From Prevotella communis (lineage in GTDB: Bacteria > Bacteroidota > Bacteroidia > Bacteroidales > Bacteroidaceae), in contig NZ_CP091794.1 of assembly GCF_022024175.1 (NCBI RefSeq), positions 2,418,001 to 2,482,000 of the forward strand: DNA of 64,000 nt, in the 5' to 3' direction. Shown in pieces: positions 53,018 to 63,268 of the stretch. Position 1 is the first letter of the stretch. Every line of letters begins with the position of its first letter. Under the pieces are notes generated by a model that was given only the letters and a program-made list of their open reading frames with translations, did no database searches and had not been told where the DNA came from. A program made the translations under genes and the position numbers.

Positions 53018-54934
53018 ATGAAAAATCCATTAGACAAAATAATCAGTTGGTACTTCACCAAGAATACTTTACCTTATTGGTGTGTGCTAATCGCAGATAG
53101 TCTATTTGTATTCCTCTCAGGTATCTTTACCTTCTGGACTTTCAGGAAAACTGCCGTATTATTTGATCTCCGATTTGCGGTGTTGTACACCATGCTTATC
53201 TATACGGCATTCGCAATCATTGGTTTCCGCGTCTTCCGCACATACTCCGGAATTGTACGTTACTCAAGTTTCGTAGACTTGATGCGTGTAGGCTATGGCA
53301 GTTTGCTGTCAATGGTTATTGCTCTTATCTACTCTGTCATCGCAGAAAAGTATGTTTGCTGCATTGCCATCCTGAGCCAGACAGAAACAGTTGTCACATT
53401 CTGTGTGGCTACCCTGCTGATGTGGGCCGGACGTGTGATGGTTAAAAACCTATACGACGTGATGGTATCTGACAAGCGAGCCATGAGAGTACTTATCTAC
53501 GGCGCACTCTCTGGCGGTATTGGTCTTGCCAAGTACATCAACTCACAAAACCCCAAGAAATATCTCCTTCAGGGTTTTATCTCACACGACAAGCAGGCTA
53601 AGCACATGTTGCTGATGGGTAAGCAAGTTTATAATGTCAATGACAATCTGGAAGACATCATTGCCCAGAAACATATTGACGCCGTACTTGTATCCCCCCT
53701 TCGTATTGACGATTTCAGAAACAACCAGCAGATACAGGACATGCTTATCAAAGCTGGCTGCAAGATTTATATGGCTCAGCAGGCAAAGGAGTTAAAACCA
53801 AACGAAGACAACCTCAACGAAGATAACTTCCGTAGCATGCAGCTGAAAGAGGTCTCTGTGGAAGATCTCCTCCCACGTCAGGAAATCACTGTGGATATGG
53901 CATCCGTAGGTGCACTTCTGAAAGGCAAACGTGTGTTGATTACCGGTTCTGCAGGCAGCATCGGCTCTGAGATGGTGCGTCAGGTAGCCGTCAACAAGCC
54001 TGCCAAGATGATGCTGATAGACCAGGCCGAGACGCCTGAGCATGATATCCGTCTGATGATGGAGAAAGAATTCCCCGATGTGAAGGCTGAGACTGTGGTC
54101 ACAAGTATCTGCAAGGAAGACCGCATGGAGCAGATTTTCAGCGACTTCAAACCCGACTATGTTTTCCATGCTGCCGCCTATAAGCACGTGCCGATGATGG
54201 AGAACAACCCCAGTGAGGCTGTACAGAATAATATATATGGTACGAAGGTGATTGCCGACCTGAGCGTAAAGTATGGCGTCAAGAAGTTCGTCATGGTATC
54301 AACGGATAAGGCCGTGAACCCCACCAACGTGATGGGATGTTCAAAGCGCATCTGTGAAATCTACGTACAGAGCCTTGGCAAGACTACGGATAAGACACAG
54401 TTTATCACCACCCGCTTTGGTAATGTACTGGGATCTAACGGCAGTGTGATTCCTCTGTTCCGGGAACAAATCAAGAATGGCGGTCCTGTCACAGTAACAG
54501 ATCCACGCATTGTGCGATTCTTCATGCTGATTCCCGAAGCATGTAAGTTGGTACTTGAAGCAGGCACAAAAGGCCACGGTGGCGAAATCTTTGTATTTGA
54601 CATGGGACAACCAGTAAAAATTGCAGACCTGGCTCAACGCATGATTGCACTAAGCGGCGCTAAAAACGTAAAAATAGAGTACACCGGACTGCGTGCTGGC
54701 GAGAAGCTTTACGAGGAAGTGCTCAACGAGTTGGAAGGCACTAAGCCCTCGTTCCACGAAAAGATACGTATTGCCGAAGTGCGTGAATACGATTATGAAG
54801 AAGTCAATAAGGAGATCAATAACCTGATAGCCATATCCAAGCAATATGACGACATGGCAACGGTAAAGAAGATGAAGGAGATTGTGCCTGAATACAAGTC
54901 AAACAACTCAGTATACGAAGTATTAGACAAATAA
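53018..54934 (+). CDS. WbpM/CapD-like nucleotide-sugar 4,6-dehydratase/epimerase
   Basis: 638 residues. Four membrane helices (about 18-40, 52-72, 90-110, 120-140), a cytosolic coenzyme-like domain (about 150-280), then the extended SDR domain (about 300-600) with GSAGSIGSEM, HAAAYKHVPMME and the catalytic STDKAVNPTNVMGCSKR. This subgroup converts UDP-GlcNAc to 4-keto-6-deoxy sugars used as the first sugar of surface polysaccharides. -7 box TACTTTTG (52984-52991). The tmRNA gene and Wza-like export genes follow; it is probably the first gene of the surface-polysaccharide region, although the terminator at 54936 separates them. Confidence 0.9.
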   Translation: MKNPLDKIISWYFTKNTLPYWCVLIADSLFVFLSGIFTFWTFRKTAVLFDLRFAVLYTMLIYTAFAIIGFRVFRTYSGIVRYSSFVDLMRVGYGSLLSMVIALIYSVIAEKYVCCIAILSQTETVVTFCVATLLMWAGRVMVKNLYDVMVSDKRAMRVLIYGALSGGIGLAKYINSQNPKKYLLQGFISHDKQAKHMLLMGKQVYNVNDNLEDIIAQKHIDAVLVSPLRIDDFRNNQQIQDMLIKAGCKIYMAQQAKELKPNEDNLNEDNFRSMQLKEVSVEDLLPRQEITVDMASVGALLKGKRVLITGSAGSIGSEMVRQVAVNKPAKMMLIDQAETPEHDIRLMMEKEFPDVKAETVVTSICKEDRMEQIFSDFKPDYVFHAAAYKHVPMMENNPSEAVQNNIYGTKVIADLSVKYGVKKFVMVSTDKAVNPTNVMGCSKRICEIYVQSLGKTTDKTQFITTRFGNVLGSNGSVIPLFREQIKNGGPVTVTDPRIVRFFMLIPEACKLVLEAGTKGHGGEIFVFDMGQPVKIADLAQRMIALSGAKNVKIEYTGLRAGEKLYEEVLNELEGTKPSFHEKIRIAEVREYDYEEVNKEINNLIAISKQYDDMATVKKMKEIVPEYKSNNSVYEVLDK

Positions 54935-54935
54935 G

Positions 54936-54964
54936 AAAAGCCCTCACTTTTTGAGGGCTTTTTC
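54936..54964. terminator. Bidirectional terminator between dehydratase and tmRNA
   Basis: Eleven-bp stem AAAAGCCCTCA/TGAGGGCTTTT with T-runs on both sides, ending both convergent transcripts. Confidence 0.9.
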
Positions 54965-54972
54965 TTATTAAG

Positions 54973-55372
54973 TGGAGCTGGAGGGAGTCGAACCCTCGTC
55001 CGCACAAGGAAACCATACGCTTTCTACACGCTTATCTTGGCCTTCATTTTCGAGCTACGACAAGACCCAAGCCACCAATCGTAACCTTATCCCCTAAAAT
55101 TTCATCTACCAGTCGAGGCGCCCAACAGACTATTTCCGATTTAACCTGCGCCGCTGAGCCCTCGGATTCGGAACCAGATCCTTGGAGCGACGTCTCGTTC
55201 CCTCACCTTGTAAGGGAATTAAGCCAGTAATCTACTATACTTCGATTAGGCAGCGAGAGCATACTCATTGTTGCCAATTAATTTTCCTACAGAAGAGATT
55301 AAGGAGCCTCCCATAGCCCAGCTCCGCGTGCTTACGTACCATTTCATCTTGCCGTCAAATCCAGTCAACCCC
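54973..55372 (-). ncRNA. ssrA: tmRNA (ssrA)
   Basis: Minus-strand RNA of about 400 nt. The 5' end GGGGTTGACTGG pairs with 3' CCAGCTCC. The T-loop GGGTTCGACTCCC is canonical. The tag frame reads ...GNNEYALAA followed by TAA, like other Bacteroidetes tags. CCA is not encoded. It frees stalled ribosomes and marks the partial protein for proteolysis. Confidence 0.97.
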
Positions 55373-55409
55373 AGACTATGAACCATGCAAAATGCAGGTA
55401 TTGCGGGTG

Positions 55410-55417
55410 CAAAGGTA
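55410..55417 (-). promoter_or_regulatory. -7 element of ssrA
   Basis: TACCTTTG on the minus strand, about 37 bases before the mature 5' end, leaving a leader of about 30 nt to be trimmed. Confidence 0.7.
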
Positions 55418-55461
55418 TAAAATAATTATGAAATAAGAACTATGAATAAAAAAATATTTCG

Positions 55462-55469
55462 TACCTTTG
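55462..55469 (+). promoter_or_regulatory. -7 element of the polysaccharide export operon
   Basis: TACCTTTG, diverging from ssrA, 63 bp before the ATG at 55533. Confidence 0.65.
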
Positions 55470-55532
55470 CAATAATTTTGCCGTGAATCGGTTTATTATA
55501 ATGTATTATTATGCCAAAACAATAGACAAGAT

Positions 55533-58061
55533 ATGAGAAAATACCTATTCCTCTTAGGAATGATGCTGCTTACCTGCACATCAATGACTGCGCAGTCGAG
55601 TATGACTGACAACCAAATCATGGATTATGTAATTGAGCAGAACGCCAAGGGTGTATCGCGCCAACAGATTGTGACTCAGTTGATGCAGCGTGGCGTCACC
55701 ATTGACCAATTACGCCGCATCCAGAAGAAGTATCAGAAGCAGATCAAAAACGGTGCCCTTGGTGCAGAAGATATTACAGCCGGTTCGAAAGCCGTAAAGA
55801 ATCGTATGCGCGAAGCCAACGGTGAAAAACGTGAGGAACAGGTAAAGAAAGACAAGCAAAACGCCTCACAATTCCGTGTTAAGGATGGCAAGAAATCAAA
55901 CCAGATTCAACGCCATACGTACGATGACGACGATAAGGACTTTGTGGAAATGGACGAGGCCATTGACTTTATGATGCCAGATTCCCTAAAATACAAGTTG
56001 GATGAGCAAAAGCCTGAAAAACGTAAGATATTCGGCCACGATGTATTTAACAACAAGAATCTGACTTTCGAGAGTAGCATGAACCTGGCTACGCCTCAGA
56101 ATTACGTACTTGGTCCTGGTGATGAAGTGAACGTCGATATTTGGGGAGCCTCACAAGAAAGTATCACAGAGTCTGTTTCTCCTGATGGTACAATAACCAT
56201 AGAAGGAATTGGCGTCATCAAGCTGGGCGGGCTCAGCGTTAGTCAAGCCAAAGCAAAACTCAAGCAAGTCATAGGTCCACGCTATCAGGGTTCGCAAATA
56301 GATTTAACCCTAGGACAAACACGCACAATCACAATCAGCGTGATGGGTGAGGTGAAAGTACCGGGAACATACACGATGTCGGCCTTCGCCACTGTTTACA
56401 ATGCACTTTACATGGCAGGCGGTCCCAATGAAATTGGAACATTGCGCAACGTTAAAGTATATCGCAAAGGGAAATTGCTTTCAAATGTTGATGTTTATGA
56501 TTTCCTGCTTAACGGAAAGTTAAGTGGTGACGTACGTCTGCAAGACAATGACGTGATTACCGTCAGCCCCTACGAAACATTGGTGAATATTACGGGTAAG
56601 GTAAAGCGCCCAATGTTCTACGAGATGAAAGAAAACGAGAGTGCCGCTACCCTACTCCGCTATGCTGGTGGTTTCACAGGTGATGCCTATACTAAGGCTA
56701 TCCGCGTCAATCGTAAAGCCGGTGCAGGCTACTCTGTATTCAATATTGGCGAATTTGACATGAACAGTTTCAAATTAATGGATGAAGACAGCGTCAGTAT
56801 TGACTCAACGCTAAATCGATATCAGAATATGGTTGAGATACGCGGCGCCGTATTCCGTCCTGGCATGTATCAAGTGGGAGGAGAAATCAACACCGTCAAA
56901 GCACTCATAGAAGCAGCAGCAGGAGTCACAGAGGAAGCCATCTCACAGCATGCCGTGATGCATCGCATAAAGGCAGACCGTTCACTTGAGATGATAAGTT
57001 TGGATTTACGTGCCATTATGGAAGGTACAGCTCCTGACATTGCCCTGAAGAACGAGGATGTTATTTACATTGCCAGTCGTCAGGAACGCAACGAGAAGAA
57101 AACGGTAACAATCAATGGTGAAGTGGCCTATCCTGGTGTTTACCGCTATGCTGAGAACGAGACACTTGAAGACCTGATTATCCAAGCTGGTGGTCCTACT
57201 GAGGCTGCATCGTTGGCAAAAGTCGATGTAGCACGTCGTATTACCAACCCCAACTCTACGGAGGCTGGCGACCAGATAGCCCAGAACTTCAGTTTCAAGC
57301 TGAATCCTGACTTCACGATTTCTGAACAACCCGATTTTACACTGCAACCATTCGATGAAGTTTATGTACGTCGTTCTCCCGACTATAACGAACAACAGAA
57401 TGTCACCATCGAAGGCGAGGTGCAGTTTAGTGGCAACTACGCATTGTCAAGCAAGGGACAGCGACTGAGCGAAGTCATCAAGATGGCAGGCGGACTGACC
57501 AATCAGGCTTATGCTGAAGGTACCAAACTGTTGCGCCAGATGACCTCTGAAGAGCGCGACATGATGGAAACCATGTTACGCACCGCCCAGCGCAACTCGG
57601 GTAACGACTCTATTGACGTGAAGAAGCTGATGACGAACACCACTTACCCCGTAGGTATTGAGTTGGATAAAGCTCTGAAGAACCCAGGAACCGATGACGA
57701 CCCAATCCTTCGCGAAGGCGACCGTATCGTAGTGCCCCGTTATGACGGAACAGTAAAAATTAACGGTGAAGTACTATTCCCCAACACTGTATATTTCAAG
57801 GAGGGCAAGAGTACCGACTACTATATTAACTTAGCCGGTGGAACAACATCAACAGCCAAGAAATCCATGACCGTTATCATCTACATGAATGGCATGGTGG
57901 CACGCGCAGACCGCAAGCACAAGCCTCGCCCAGGTTGCCAGATTGTGGTGCCCACAAAGTCACGCCGCAAGGGCATGTCACTGCCAGAAATCCTGAGTAT
58001 CGGCTCTAGCACTGCCTCTATCGCAACAATGATTGCTACGATTGCAAACTTGACAAAGTAA
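55533..58061 (+). CDS. Wza-like polysaccharide export protein with multiple SLBB domains
   Basis: 842 residues. Signal peptide (about 1-20, TSMTA-Q). A charged N-terminal region, then the Poly_export segment (about 183-270; YVLGPGDEVNVDIWG) and five to six SLBB domains (for example VMGEVKVPGTYTMSAFATVYN in part, NITGKVKRPMFYEMKE, IRGAVFRPGMYQVGG, INGEVAYPGVYRYAEN, IEGEVQFSGNYALSSKG). The C-terminus has one hydrophobic stretch (SIGSSTASIATMIATIAN). It forms the outer-membrane or periplasmic channel for export of a surface polysaccharide. The Wzz-like gene follows after 6 bp. Confidence 0.92.
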   Translation: MRKYLFLLGMMLLTCTSMTAQSSMTDNQIMDYVIEQNAKGVSRQQIVTQLMQRGVTIDQLRRIQKKYQKQIKNGALGAEDITAGSKAVKNRMREANGEKREEQVKKDKQNASQFRVKDGKKSNQIQRHTYDDDDKDFVEMDEAIDFMMPDSLKYKLDEQKPEKRKIFGHDVFNNKNLTFESSMNLATPQNYVLGPGDEVNVDIWGASQESITESVSPDGTITIEGIGVIKLGGLSVSQAKAKLKQVIGPRYQGSQIDLTLGQTRTITISVMGEVKVPGTYTMSAFATVYNALYMAGGPNEIGTLRNVKVYRKGKLLSNVDVYDFLLNGKLSGDVRLQDNDVITVSPYETLVNITGKVKRPMFYEMKENESAATLLRYAGGFTGDAYTKAIRVNRKAGAGYSVFNIGEFDMNSFKLMDEDSVSIDSTLNRYQNMVEIRGAVFRPGMYQVGGEINTVKALIEAAAGVTEEAISQHAVMHRIKADRSLEMISLDLRAIMEGTAPDIALKNEDVIYIASRQERNEKKTVTINGEVAYPGVYRYAENETLEDLIIQAGGPTEAASLAKVDVARRITNPNSTEAGDQIAQNFSFKLNPDFTISEQPDFTLQPFDEVYVRRSPDYNEQQNVTIEGEVQFSGNYALSSKGQRLSEVIKMAGGLTNQAYAEGTKLLRQMTSEERDMMETMLRTAQRNSGNDSIDVKKLMTNTTYPVGIELDKALKNPGTDDDPILREGDRIVVPRYDGTVKINGEVLFPNTVYFKEGKSTDYYINLAGGTTSTAKKSMTVIIYMNGMVARADRKHKPRPGCQIVVPTKSRRKGMSLPEILSIGSSTASIATMIATIANLTK

Positions 58062-58067
58062 GAAGCT

Positions 58068-59099
58068 ATGGAAGATAATAAGAAAGAACTGAAGACCATT
58101 GATGTCATTAATATAGCAAAAAAGCTGTGGGCCAGGAAGAAACTCTTTGCCAAGACATTACCCATAGCCTTTGTATTATCATGTGTATTTATCCTAGGTT
58201 TTCCGCGCTACTATAATACAGATATCAAGTTAGCCCCAGAACTAGGCGGGTCGTCTATTGGTAGTAGTACATTAGGATCGCTAGCATCTTCTTTCGGATT
58301 CGATTTGGACAATCTGCAAAGCAACGATGCCATTACCCCCCTTCTATATCCCGACCTTATGGAAGATAATGGCTTTGTCACCAATCTTTTCAATGTACGG
58401 GTAAAAACTGTAGACGGAAACATTGAAACCACATACCATGATTATTTACAGAAACATCAAAAGCCTGTTATATGGTTTGTCCCCATTGATTGGATGAAGA
58501 ACCTGTTTCGTAGCAAACAAAAAGCAGAAGAACGAACTATCGATCCCTATAACCTGTCGAAGGACGAAGATGCTATTGCCGGAAGTATCAGAAATAACAT
58601 CAAGATTAATTTCGACAAGAAAACAGCTGTTATCAGTATCAGTATAAAGGATCAGGACCCGCTGATCTGTAAAACTATCGGTGACTCCGTTAAGGAACGA
58701 CTTCAGGAGTTCATTACAGACTATCGTACCAGCAAAGCCCGTACTGATTACGAGTACTACATGAAACTAACAATGGAAGCCAAACAGGAATACGAGAAAA
58801 CTCGTCAGCAATACGGCAGGATGGCAGATGCCAGTACAAATGTAGCTCTGAAAAGCCTTGAGTTGCAACTTGAGGATATGGAGAATGACCTTCAGCTAAG
58901 ATACAACACTTATACCACACTCAACACCCAGATGCAGGCATCAAAAGCGAAAGTACAGGAGCGCACACCAGCGTTCACCGTCATCAAAGGTGCTTCAGTG
59001 CCCATTAAACCTGCAGGTCCTAAACGCATGATTTTTGTTGCATTCATGCTAATGCTTACATTTGCCGGCACTTCACTATATATATTGCGTAAACAATGA
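58068..59099 (+). CDS. Wzz-like chain-length determinant
   Basis: 343 residues. Helix at about 26-46, a large periplasmic domain with a coiled coil (about 215-305), and a second helix at about 322-340 preceded by the proline-rich segment GASVPIKPAGPKRMI, which is the family hallmark. No kinase domain is fused. It sets the length of the polysaccharide. The stop overlaps the next ATG (ATGA). Confidence 0.9.
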   Translation: MEDNKKELKTIDVINIAKKLWARKKLFAKTLPIAFVLSCVFILGFPRYYNTDIKLAPELGGSSIGSSTLGSLASSFGFDLDNLQSNDAITPLLYPDLMEDNGFVTNLFNVRVKTVDGNIETTYHDYLQKHQKPVIWFVPIDWMKNLFRSKQKAEERTIDPYNLSKDEDAIAGSIRNNIKINFDKKTAVISISIKDQDPLICKTIGDSVKERLQEFITDYRTSKARTDYEYYMKLTMEAKQEYEKTRQQYGRMADASTNVALKSLELQLEDMENDLQLRYNTYTTLNTQMQASKAKVQERTPAFTVIKGASVPIKPAGPKRMIFVAFMLMLTFAGTSLYILRKQ

Positions 59100-60142
59100 T
59101 ATATACCTTCCTCTTACTATTTATTGTTATTGTCTCTTTGATATTCCTGGAGGAATATCTTGGAGACCATAATAAATATGTATATTGGGGACTATGTATC
59201 ATTATGATACTTTTATGTGCATTCAGGACGATAGGCGTCGACCCTGACTCTGAAGCTTACGAAGAGATCTTCAAAACCCATGAAAACAATCCAGAACTTC
59301 TGGTAGAAGCCTCTTTCTTATTCTTTTCGGGGATTGTGCAAAGATTTACGGACGATGTCCACTATCTGTTCTTGATATACGCCATTTTGGGTGTCACGAT
59401 AAAGTTTATTGCCCTTAGGCAACTATCGCCTTGGTATTTTCTTCCATTAGCCATATACTTCGGAAACTATTTTATTCTTCACGACTACATACAGATTAGA
59501 GCTAGCATTGCATCAGGTATGCTTTTGCTGGCCATCAAACCTCTCTCTGAAGGAAAGAAGAAGAAAGCCATTCTCTTCTTCTTAATAGCAAACATATTTC
59601 ACTATTCATCACTCGCGTTTTATCCTATCCTATTTTTCAACAACAGACTATCACAGATCTGGAAATATCTACTGATAGCGATTATGCCTATTGGAGTCGT
59701 GTTGTTCCTGCTTCATTATGATTTCTTCTCCGCCCTCCCAATACCCTATATTCAGGACAAGATTGAGATGTATAAAGCATTAACAGAAAGAGGAATCTTT
59801 GATGAACTATCCCTCAAGAATGTGTTTATTTGGATTCAATATTGCATCATCCTCTACTCGCTCTATTTTTACGACACAATGTTAGAAAAGTGTCCTGCAT
59901 TACCATTATTACTAAAAATCACAGCCTATTCAATGGCCTGCTTTTTTGCCCTCTCGTCAATTTCTGTAGTTGCGGGCCGACTGCACGAATTACTGGGTAT
60001 CGTTGAACTGGCACTATTCCCATGCGTCTGTTACACTATACGTCCGCAGTACTATGGTAGAATTGCGGTCTGCTTTATTGGAGCGGTAGAAATGTACTTC
60101 ACGCTATTCGTATGGGAGCTATTAGACTTTGCAATGGAATGA
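59096..60142 (+). CDS. EpsG-like polysaccharide polymerase
   Basis: 348 residues with about nine membrane helices and a large loop containing the IGVDPDSEAYEEIFK segment. DPD(S)xxY near the N-terminus is typical of EpsG-type proteins, which polymerise exopolysaccharide repeat units at the inner membrane. The assignment rests on topology and position between Wzz- and Wzx-like genes. ATGA overlaps at both ends imply translational coupling. Confidence 0.8.
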   Translation: MIYTFLLLFIVIVSLIFLEEYLGDHNKYVYWGLCIIMILLCAFRTIGVDPDSEAYEEIFKTHENNPELLVEASFLFFSGIVQRFTDDVHYLFLIYAILGVTIKFIALRQLSPWYFLPLAIYFGNYFILHDYIQIRASIASGMLLLAIKPLSEGKKKKAILFFLIANIFHYSSLAFYPILFFNNRLSQIWKYLLIAIMPIGVVLFLLHYDFFSALPIPYIQDKIEMYKALTERGIFDELSLKNVFIWIQYCIILYSLYFYDTMLEKCPALPLLLKITAYSMACFFALSSISVVAGRLHELLGIVELALFPCVCYTIRPQYYGRIAVCFIGAVEMYFTLFVWELLDFAME

Positions 60143-61479
60143 GTAACAATAAAACCGTTAGCAGCAGCCGTTCTTCCCTGTTACAGAAGAATATCTTTGC
60201 CTCTTTTGTTATCAAAGGGTGGTCAGCCCTCATTGTACTTCTGCTGGTTCCGGCAACCCTTCATTGCTTAGGAGAGTACAAAAACGGCATTTGGCTCACC
60301 ATAAGTAGCCTGCTATTATGGATTGACAACATGGATATTGGTCTTGGTAACGGACTCCGTAACAAGATAGCAGAATACATGGCACACGATGAGTTTGAAC
60401 GGACCCGTTCTCTCATTTCATCGACCTTCGCCATGTTGACATGCATCATCATCCCCGTACTGCTTATTCTGTTATTATTAATTGCCCTTACCGACCCCTA
60501 CTGGATTTTCAACGCTTCGCCATCGAAAGTGGATCATCTTGACCAAGTTCTGATGGCAACGGTGACACTGGTATGTACATCATTTATTTTTAAGTTGATT
60601 GGCAACTTCTACATGGGTATGCAACTCCCTGCTGTCAGCAATCTGCTAATAGCCTTGGGTCAAACACTGGCACTCATTGGCACCTATATCGTACTGTGGT
60701 CAGGAAGCCATTCACTGATGCTTATCGCCTTGGTAAACACGGTGTCACCACTCATTATCTATTTACTAGCTTTTCCATATACTTTTCTCTACAAATATCC
60801 GCATCTGTGCCCATCGTTAAAACTTATCAAGCTCAAAGAAGCAAAGGCAGTCATTCATATGGGGGTACAATTTTTCATCATGCAAATTTCCAGTGTCGTT
60901 TTGTTTATGACATCAAACATACTCATCTCGAATCTGTTCTCTCCTACGATGGTCACTCCTTATCAGATTACCTATCGTTACTTCAGCATACTGCTCGTCA
61001 TCTTTACTGTTATCTGCATGCCATTCTGGAATGCTACAACCGATGCCTATCAGAAAAACGATATAGCATGGATTCGTAATGCCACAAAAAAACTACGACT
61101 GATGACGGTAGGAATTCTTATCTGTCTGATAGTCATGATTGCGCTCTCAGATATCGTCTACGCCATCTGGATAGACCAACAGACGGTCATTGACCTGAAG
61201 ATGAGCATCATGATGGCTGCCTATATTTTCATCCTTATCTATAGCATGCGCTACAGCTATTTCATTAATGGTATCGGGAAACTGCGACTACAACTCATCT
61301 TTACCACAGCAGCAGCCGTTCTTTTTATTCCATTGGCTTACCTGACGACACAATGGACACACAGCATCATCTGGTTTATGATTGTCATGTGTTTGGTGAA
61401 CATCCCCGGGCTCATTGTCAACCGAATTCAATTCTATAAGCTCATCAACGGAAAAGCAAATGGTATTTGGATGAAATAA
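60139..61479 (+). CDS. Wzx-like polysaccharide flippase (MOP family)
   Basis: 446 residues from MSNNKTVSSSRSSLLQKN, with about 12-14 membrane helices. GEYKNGIWLTISSLLLWIDNMDIGLGNGLRNKIAEY, in two parts, is typical of the polysaccharide_synt family. The start at 60139 overlaps the stop of the previous gene by 4 bp; an ATG at 60112 is inside that gene and unlikely. It moves lipid-linked repeat units across the inner membrane. Confidence 0.9.
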   Translation: MSNNKTVSSSRSSLLQKNIFASFVIKGWSALIVLLLVPATLHCLGEYKNGIWLTISSLLLWIDNMDIGLGNGLRNKIAEYMAHDEFERTRSLISSTFAMLTCIIIPVLLILLLLIALTDPYWIFNASPSKVDHLDQVLMATVTLVCTSFIFKLIGNFYMGMQLPAVSNLLIALGQTLALIGTYIVLWSGSHSLMLIALVNTVSPLIIYLLAFPYTFLYKYPHLCPSLKLIKLKEAKAVIHMGVQFFIMQISSVVLFMTSNILISNLFSPTMVTPYQITYRYFSILLVIFTVICMPFWNATTDAYQKNDIAWIRNATKKLRLMTVGILICLIVMIALSDIVYAIWIDQQTVIDLKMSIMMAAYIFILIYSMRYSYFINGIGKLRLQLIFTTAAAVLFIPLAYLTTQWTHSIIWFMIVMCLVNIPGLIVNRIQFYKLINGKANGIWMK

Positions 61480-61504
61480 GTTGCATTCGAGCAATAATCT
61501 CCTC

Positions 61505-63253
61505 TTAGTGCTTGCGCATCATTTCAAAATAGTTGCTCCTGATAATCCAATCCGACAAAGTCTGCAACCTTTCAACGTTGTATTCCTGATAGTTGGCGTT
61601 TAACAGGGAATGTCCTAATCCGCGCCATGTTGAACGTACGCCATAGATATCCAGTAGTGTGGTATAGACGTCCAACTGGTTGCAACGTCCGGTCCATGCA
61701 TTGCTACTGTTAATACCACCATTGATAATGTAAAGTGGCAACTCGTCAACGACCTGACTATCAGCCATATTCAAATGAGCAGGATGGGCTTGGTGGTCGG
61801 CGGCTATCACGATGACGCTATTATCATAGAGTCCCTGTTGTTTTAAATGCTTGATATACTTCTCAATCTGCATATCAGTATAGTGACAGTCCACCAAATA
61901 GTTCAGGTATTCCGTCGTCAGCGATTTATCTGCCAGCGTAAAACCATGCTCCACGCATTTCGTATAGGGGTTATGCATCGACATCGTCAGCACGAGCGAA
62001 AAGAAAGGCTGTTCTGCCGTTGTTTCCACCTGTGATGCCATTTGGAATATTTGCTCGTCGTTCAAATCTTCGTAACCAGTCATATCCTTGTCATAGTCGA
62101 ACTTCGAGTACATCTTTTCAATTCCATAACGCAAGTTCATCTTGTCCTGTTCCCAAAACGTCGGCGACGTGGGTACAATAACGTGCGAATGTTTTAGTCG
62201 GCCAGCATTTATCAAAGCTGCCGGCAAACCATAGAGCATCTTGTCCTTAACAATATTGACAGTTATCTCCGACTTCAGCGGCAACAGGCCCGTCATATAG
62301 ATAAATTGCCCATCAGACGACTCGCCCATCTCAATATTAGGACACATATGTCCATTATAAAACACCATACTATCGCGTTTCAAGCTATTCAGGAAGGGTG
62401 TAATTTCCTTGCCATCCACTTTCAGGTCTGACGTTACCGACAGGTACGATTCAACAATAATGAATATCAAATTCTTGGTCCCCATGACAGTGGGTTTTGT
62501 CGTTCGTTGCCCATAGTCAGTAAATTCCTGTTCAATATCCGCCTTCTGACTTTCGTCCAACTCCCAATCCCTCTGTATAAAATCATCGTTACACACCAAC
62601 GCACGCCTCAGGAAACCGCTGCGATACAGCATATTGTTGGGTGCCTGCGCATATTGCTGCTTGGTTGGCGAGAAACGAATAAAAGATGTTTTCAAGTCAT
62701 GATCATGTAGCAAGTCCAACATCAGGATGGAGATCAAGACACCTGCCAGCATCGTACCCCACAACAATCCTATCGTCTTCAGCCACAGCCTCTTCAAGTC
62801 CTCCTTATTGTAGCGTTTATACAACCAACCGAAGAGGATAGCCCAAAGGATATAGAATAAGTCATGCCAACGAAAGCCTGTCAGTGTGCTATCTATTACG
62901 TCGCTGTCATTCAAGTTGCCCACCTGTAGAATTACCAGATTGGGCAGATAGTAGCCAAAAAAGCGCGAATAGAGCACGTTGCAGAAGGAGAGCAATGCCG
63001 TTAAAATGAATGTCATCAACAATGCCCTCTTTACCCTACCCCTCATCAGTAGCATACTCAGCAGGAAGAAGGACGTTGCATCAATCAGACACGAAAAAAC
63101 ATTGCTCATTATAGCATCCACCTTAAACGGATACTCATATTCCACCGTCAATACCATCTGTCCATGCATAGACAAGAGATTGACCACCGACAAACCAAAC
63201 AACAATAAAAACTTCCTATTCCAGGTTACTTTTTGTAAATATGTTGACAACAT
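61505..63253 (-). CDS. LtaS/sulfatase-family membrane phosphotransferase
   Basis: 582 residues. About five membrane helices in the first 200, then a sulfatase/alkaline-phosphatase fold (about 250-560): NLIFIIVESYLSVTS with the metal Glu, a nucleophile region GESSDGQFIYMTGLLP (Ser or Thr), SLVLTMSMHNPY and VIVIAADHQAHP with metal ligands. Such enzymes transfer phosphoglycerol or phosphoethanolamine onto surface glycans or lipids. It is convergent with the Wzx-like gene (25 bp apart) and follows the acyltransferase gene after 15 bp. Confidence 0.85.
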   Translation of the reverse strand: MLSTYLQKVTWNRKFLLLFGLSVVNLLSMHGQMVLTVEYEYPFKVDAIMSNVFSCLIDATSFFLLSMLLMRGRVKRALLMTFILTALLSFCNVLYSRFFGYYLPNLVILQVGNLNDSDVIDSTLTGFRWHDLFYILWAILFGWLYKRYNKEDLKRLWLKTIGLLWGTMLAGVLISILMLDLLHDHDLKTSFIRFSPTKQQYAQAPNNMLYRSGFLRRALVCNDDFIQRDWELDESQKADIEQEFTDYGQRTTKPTVMGTKNLIFIIVESYLSVTSDLKVDGKEITPFLNSLKRDSMVFYNGHMCPNIEMGESSDGQFIYMTGLLPLKSEITVNIVKDKMLYGLPAALINAGRLKHSHVIVPTSPTFWEQDKMNLRYGIEKMYSKFDYDKDMTGYEDLNDEQIFQMASQVETTAEQPFFSLVLTMSMHNPYTKCVEHGFTLADKSLTTEYLNYLVDCHYTDMQIEKYIKHLKQQGLYDNSVIVIAADHQAHPAHLNMADSQVVDELPLYIINGGINSSNAWTGRCNQLDVYTTLLDIYGVRSTWRGLGHSLLNANYQEYNVERLQTLSDWIIRSNYFEMMRKH

Positions 63254-63268
63254 ATCAATCCGTTATAA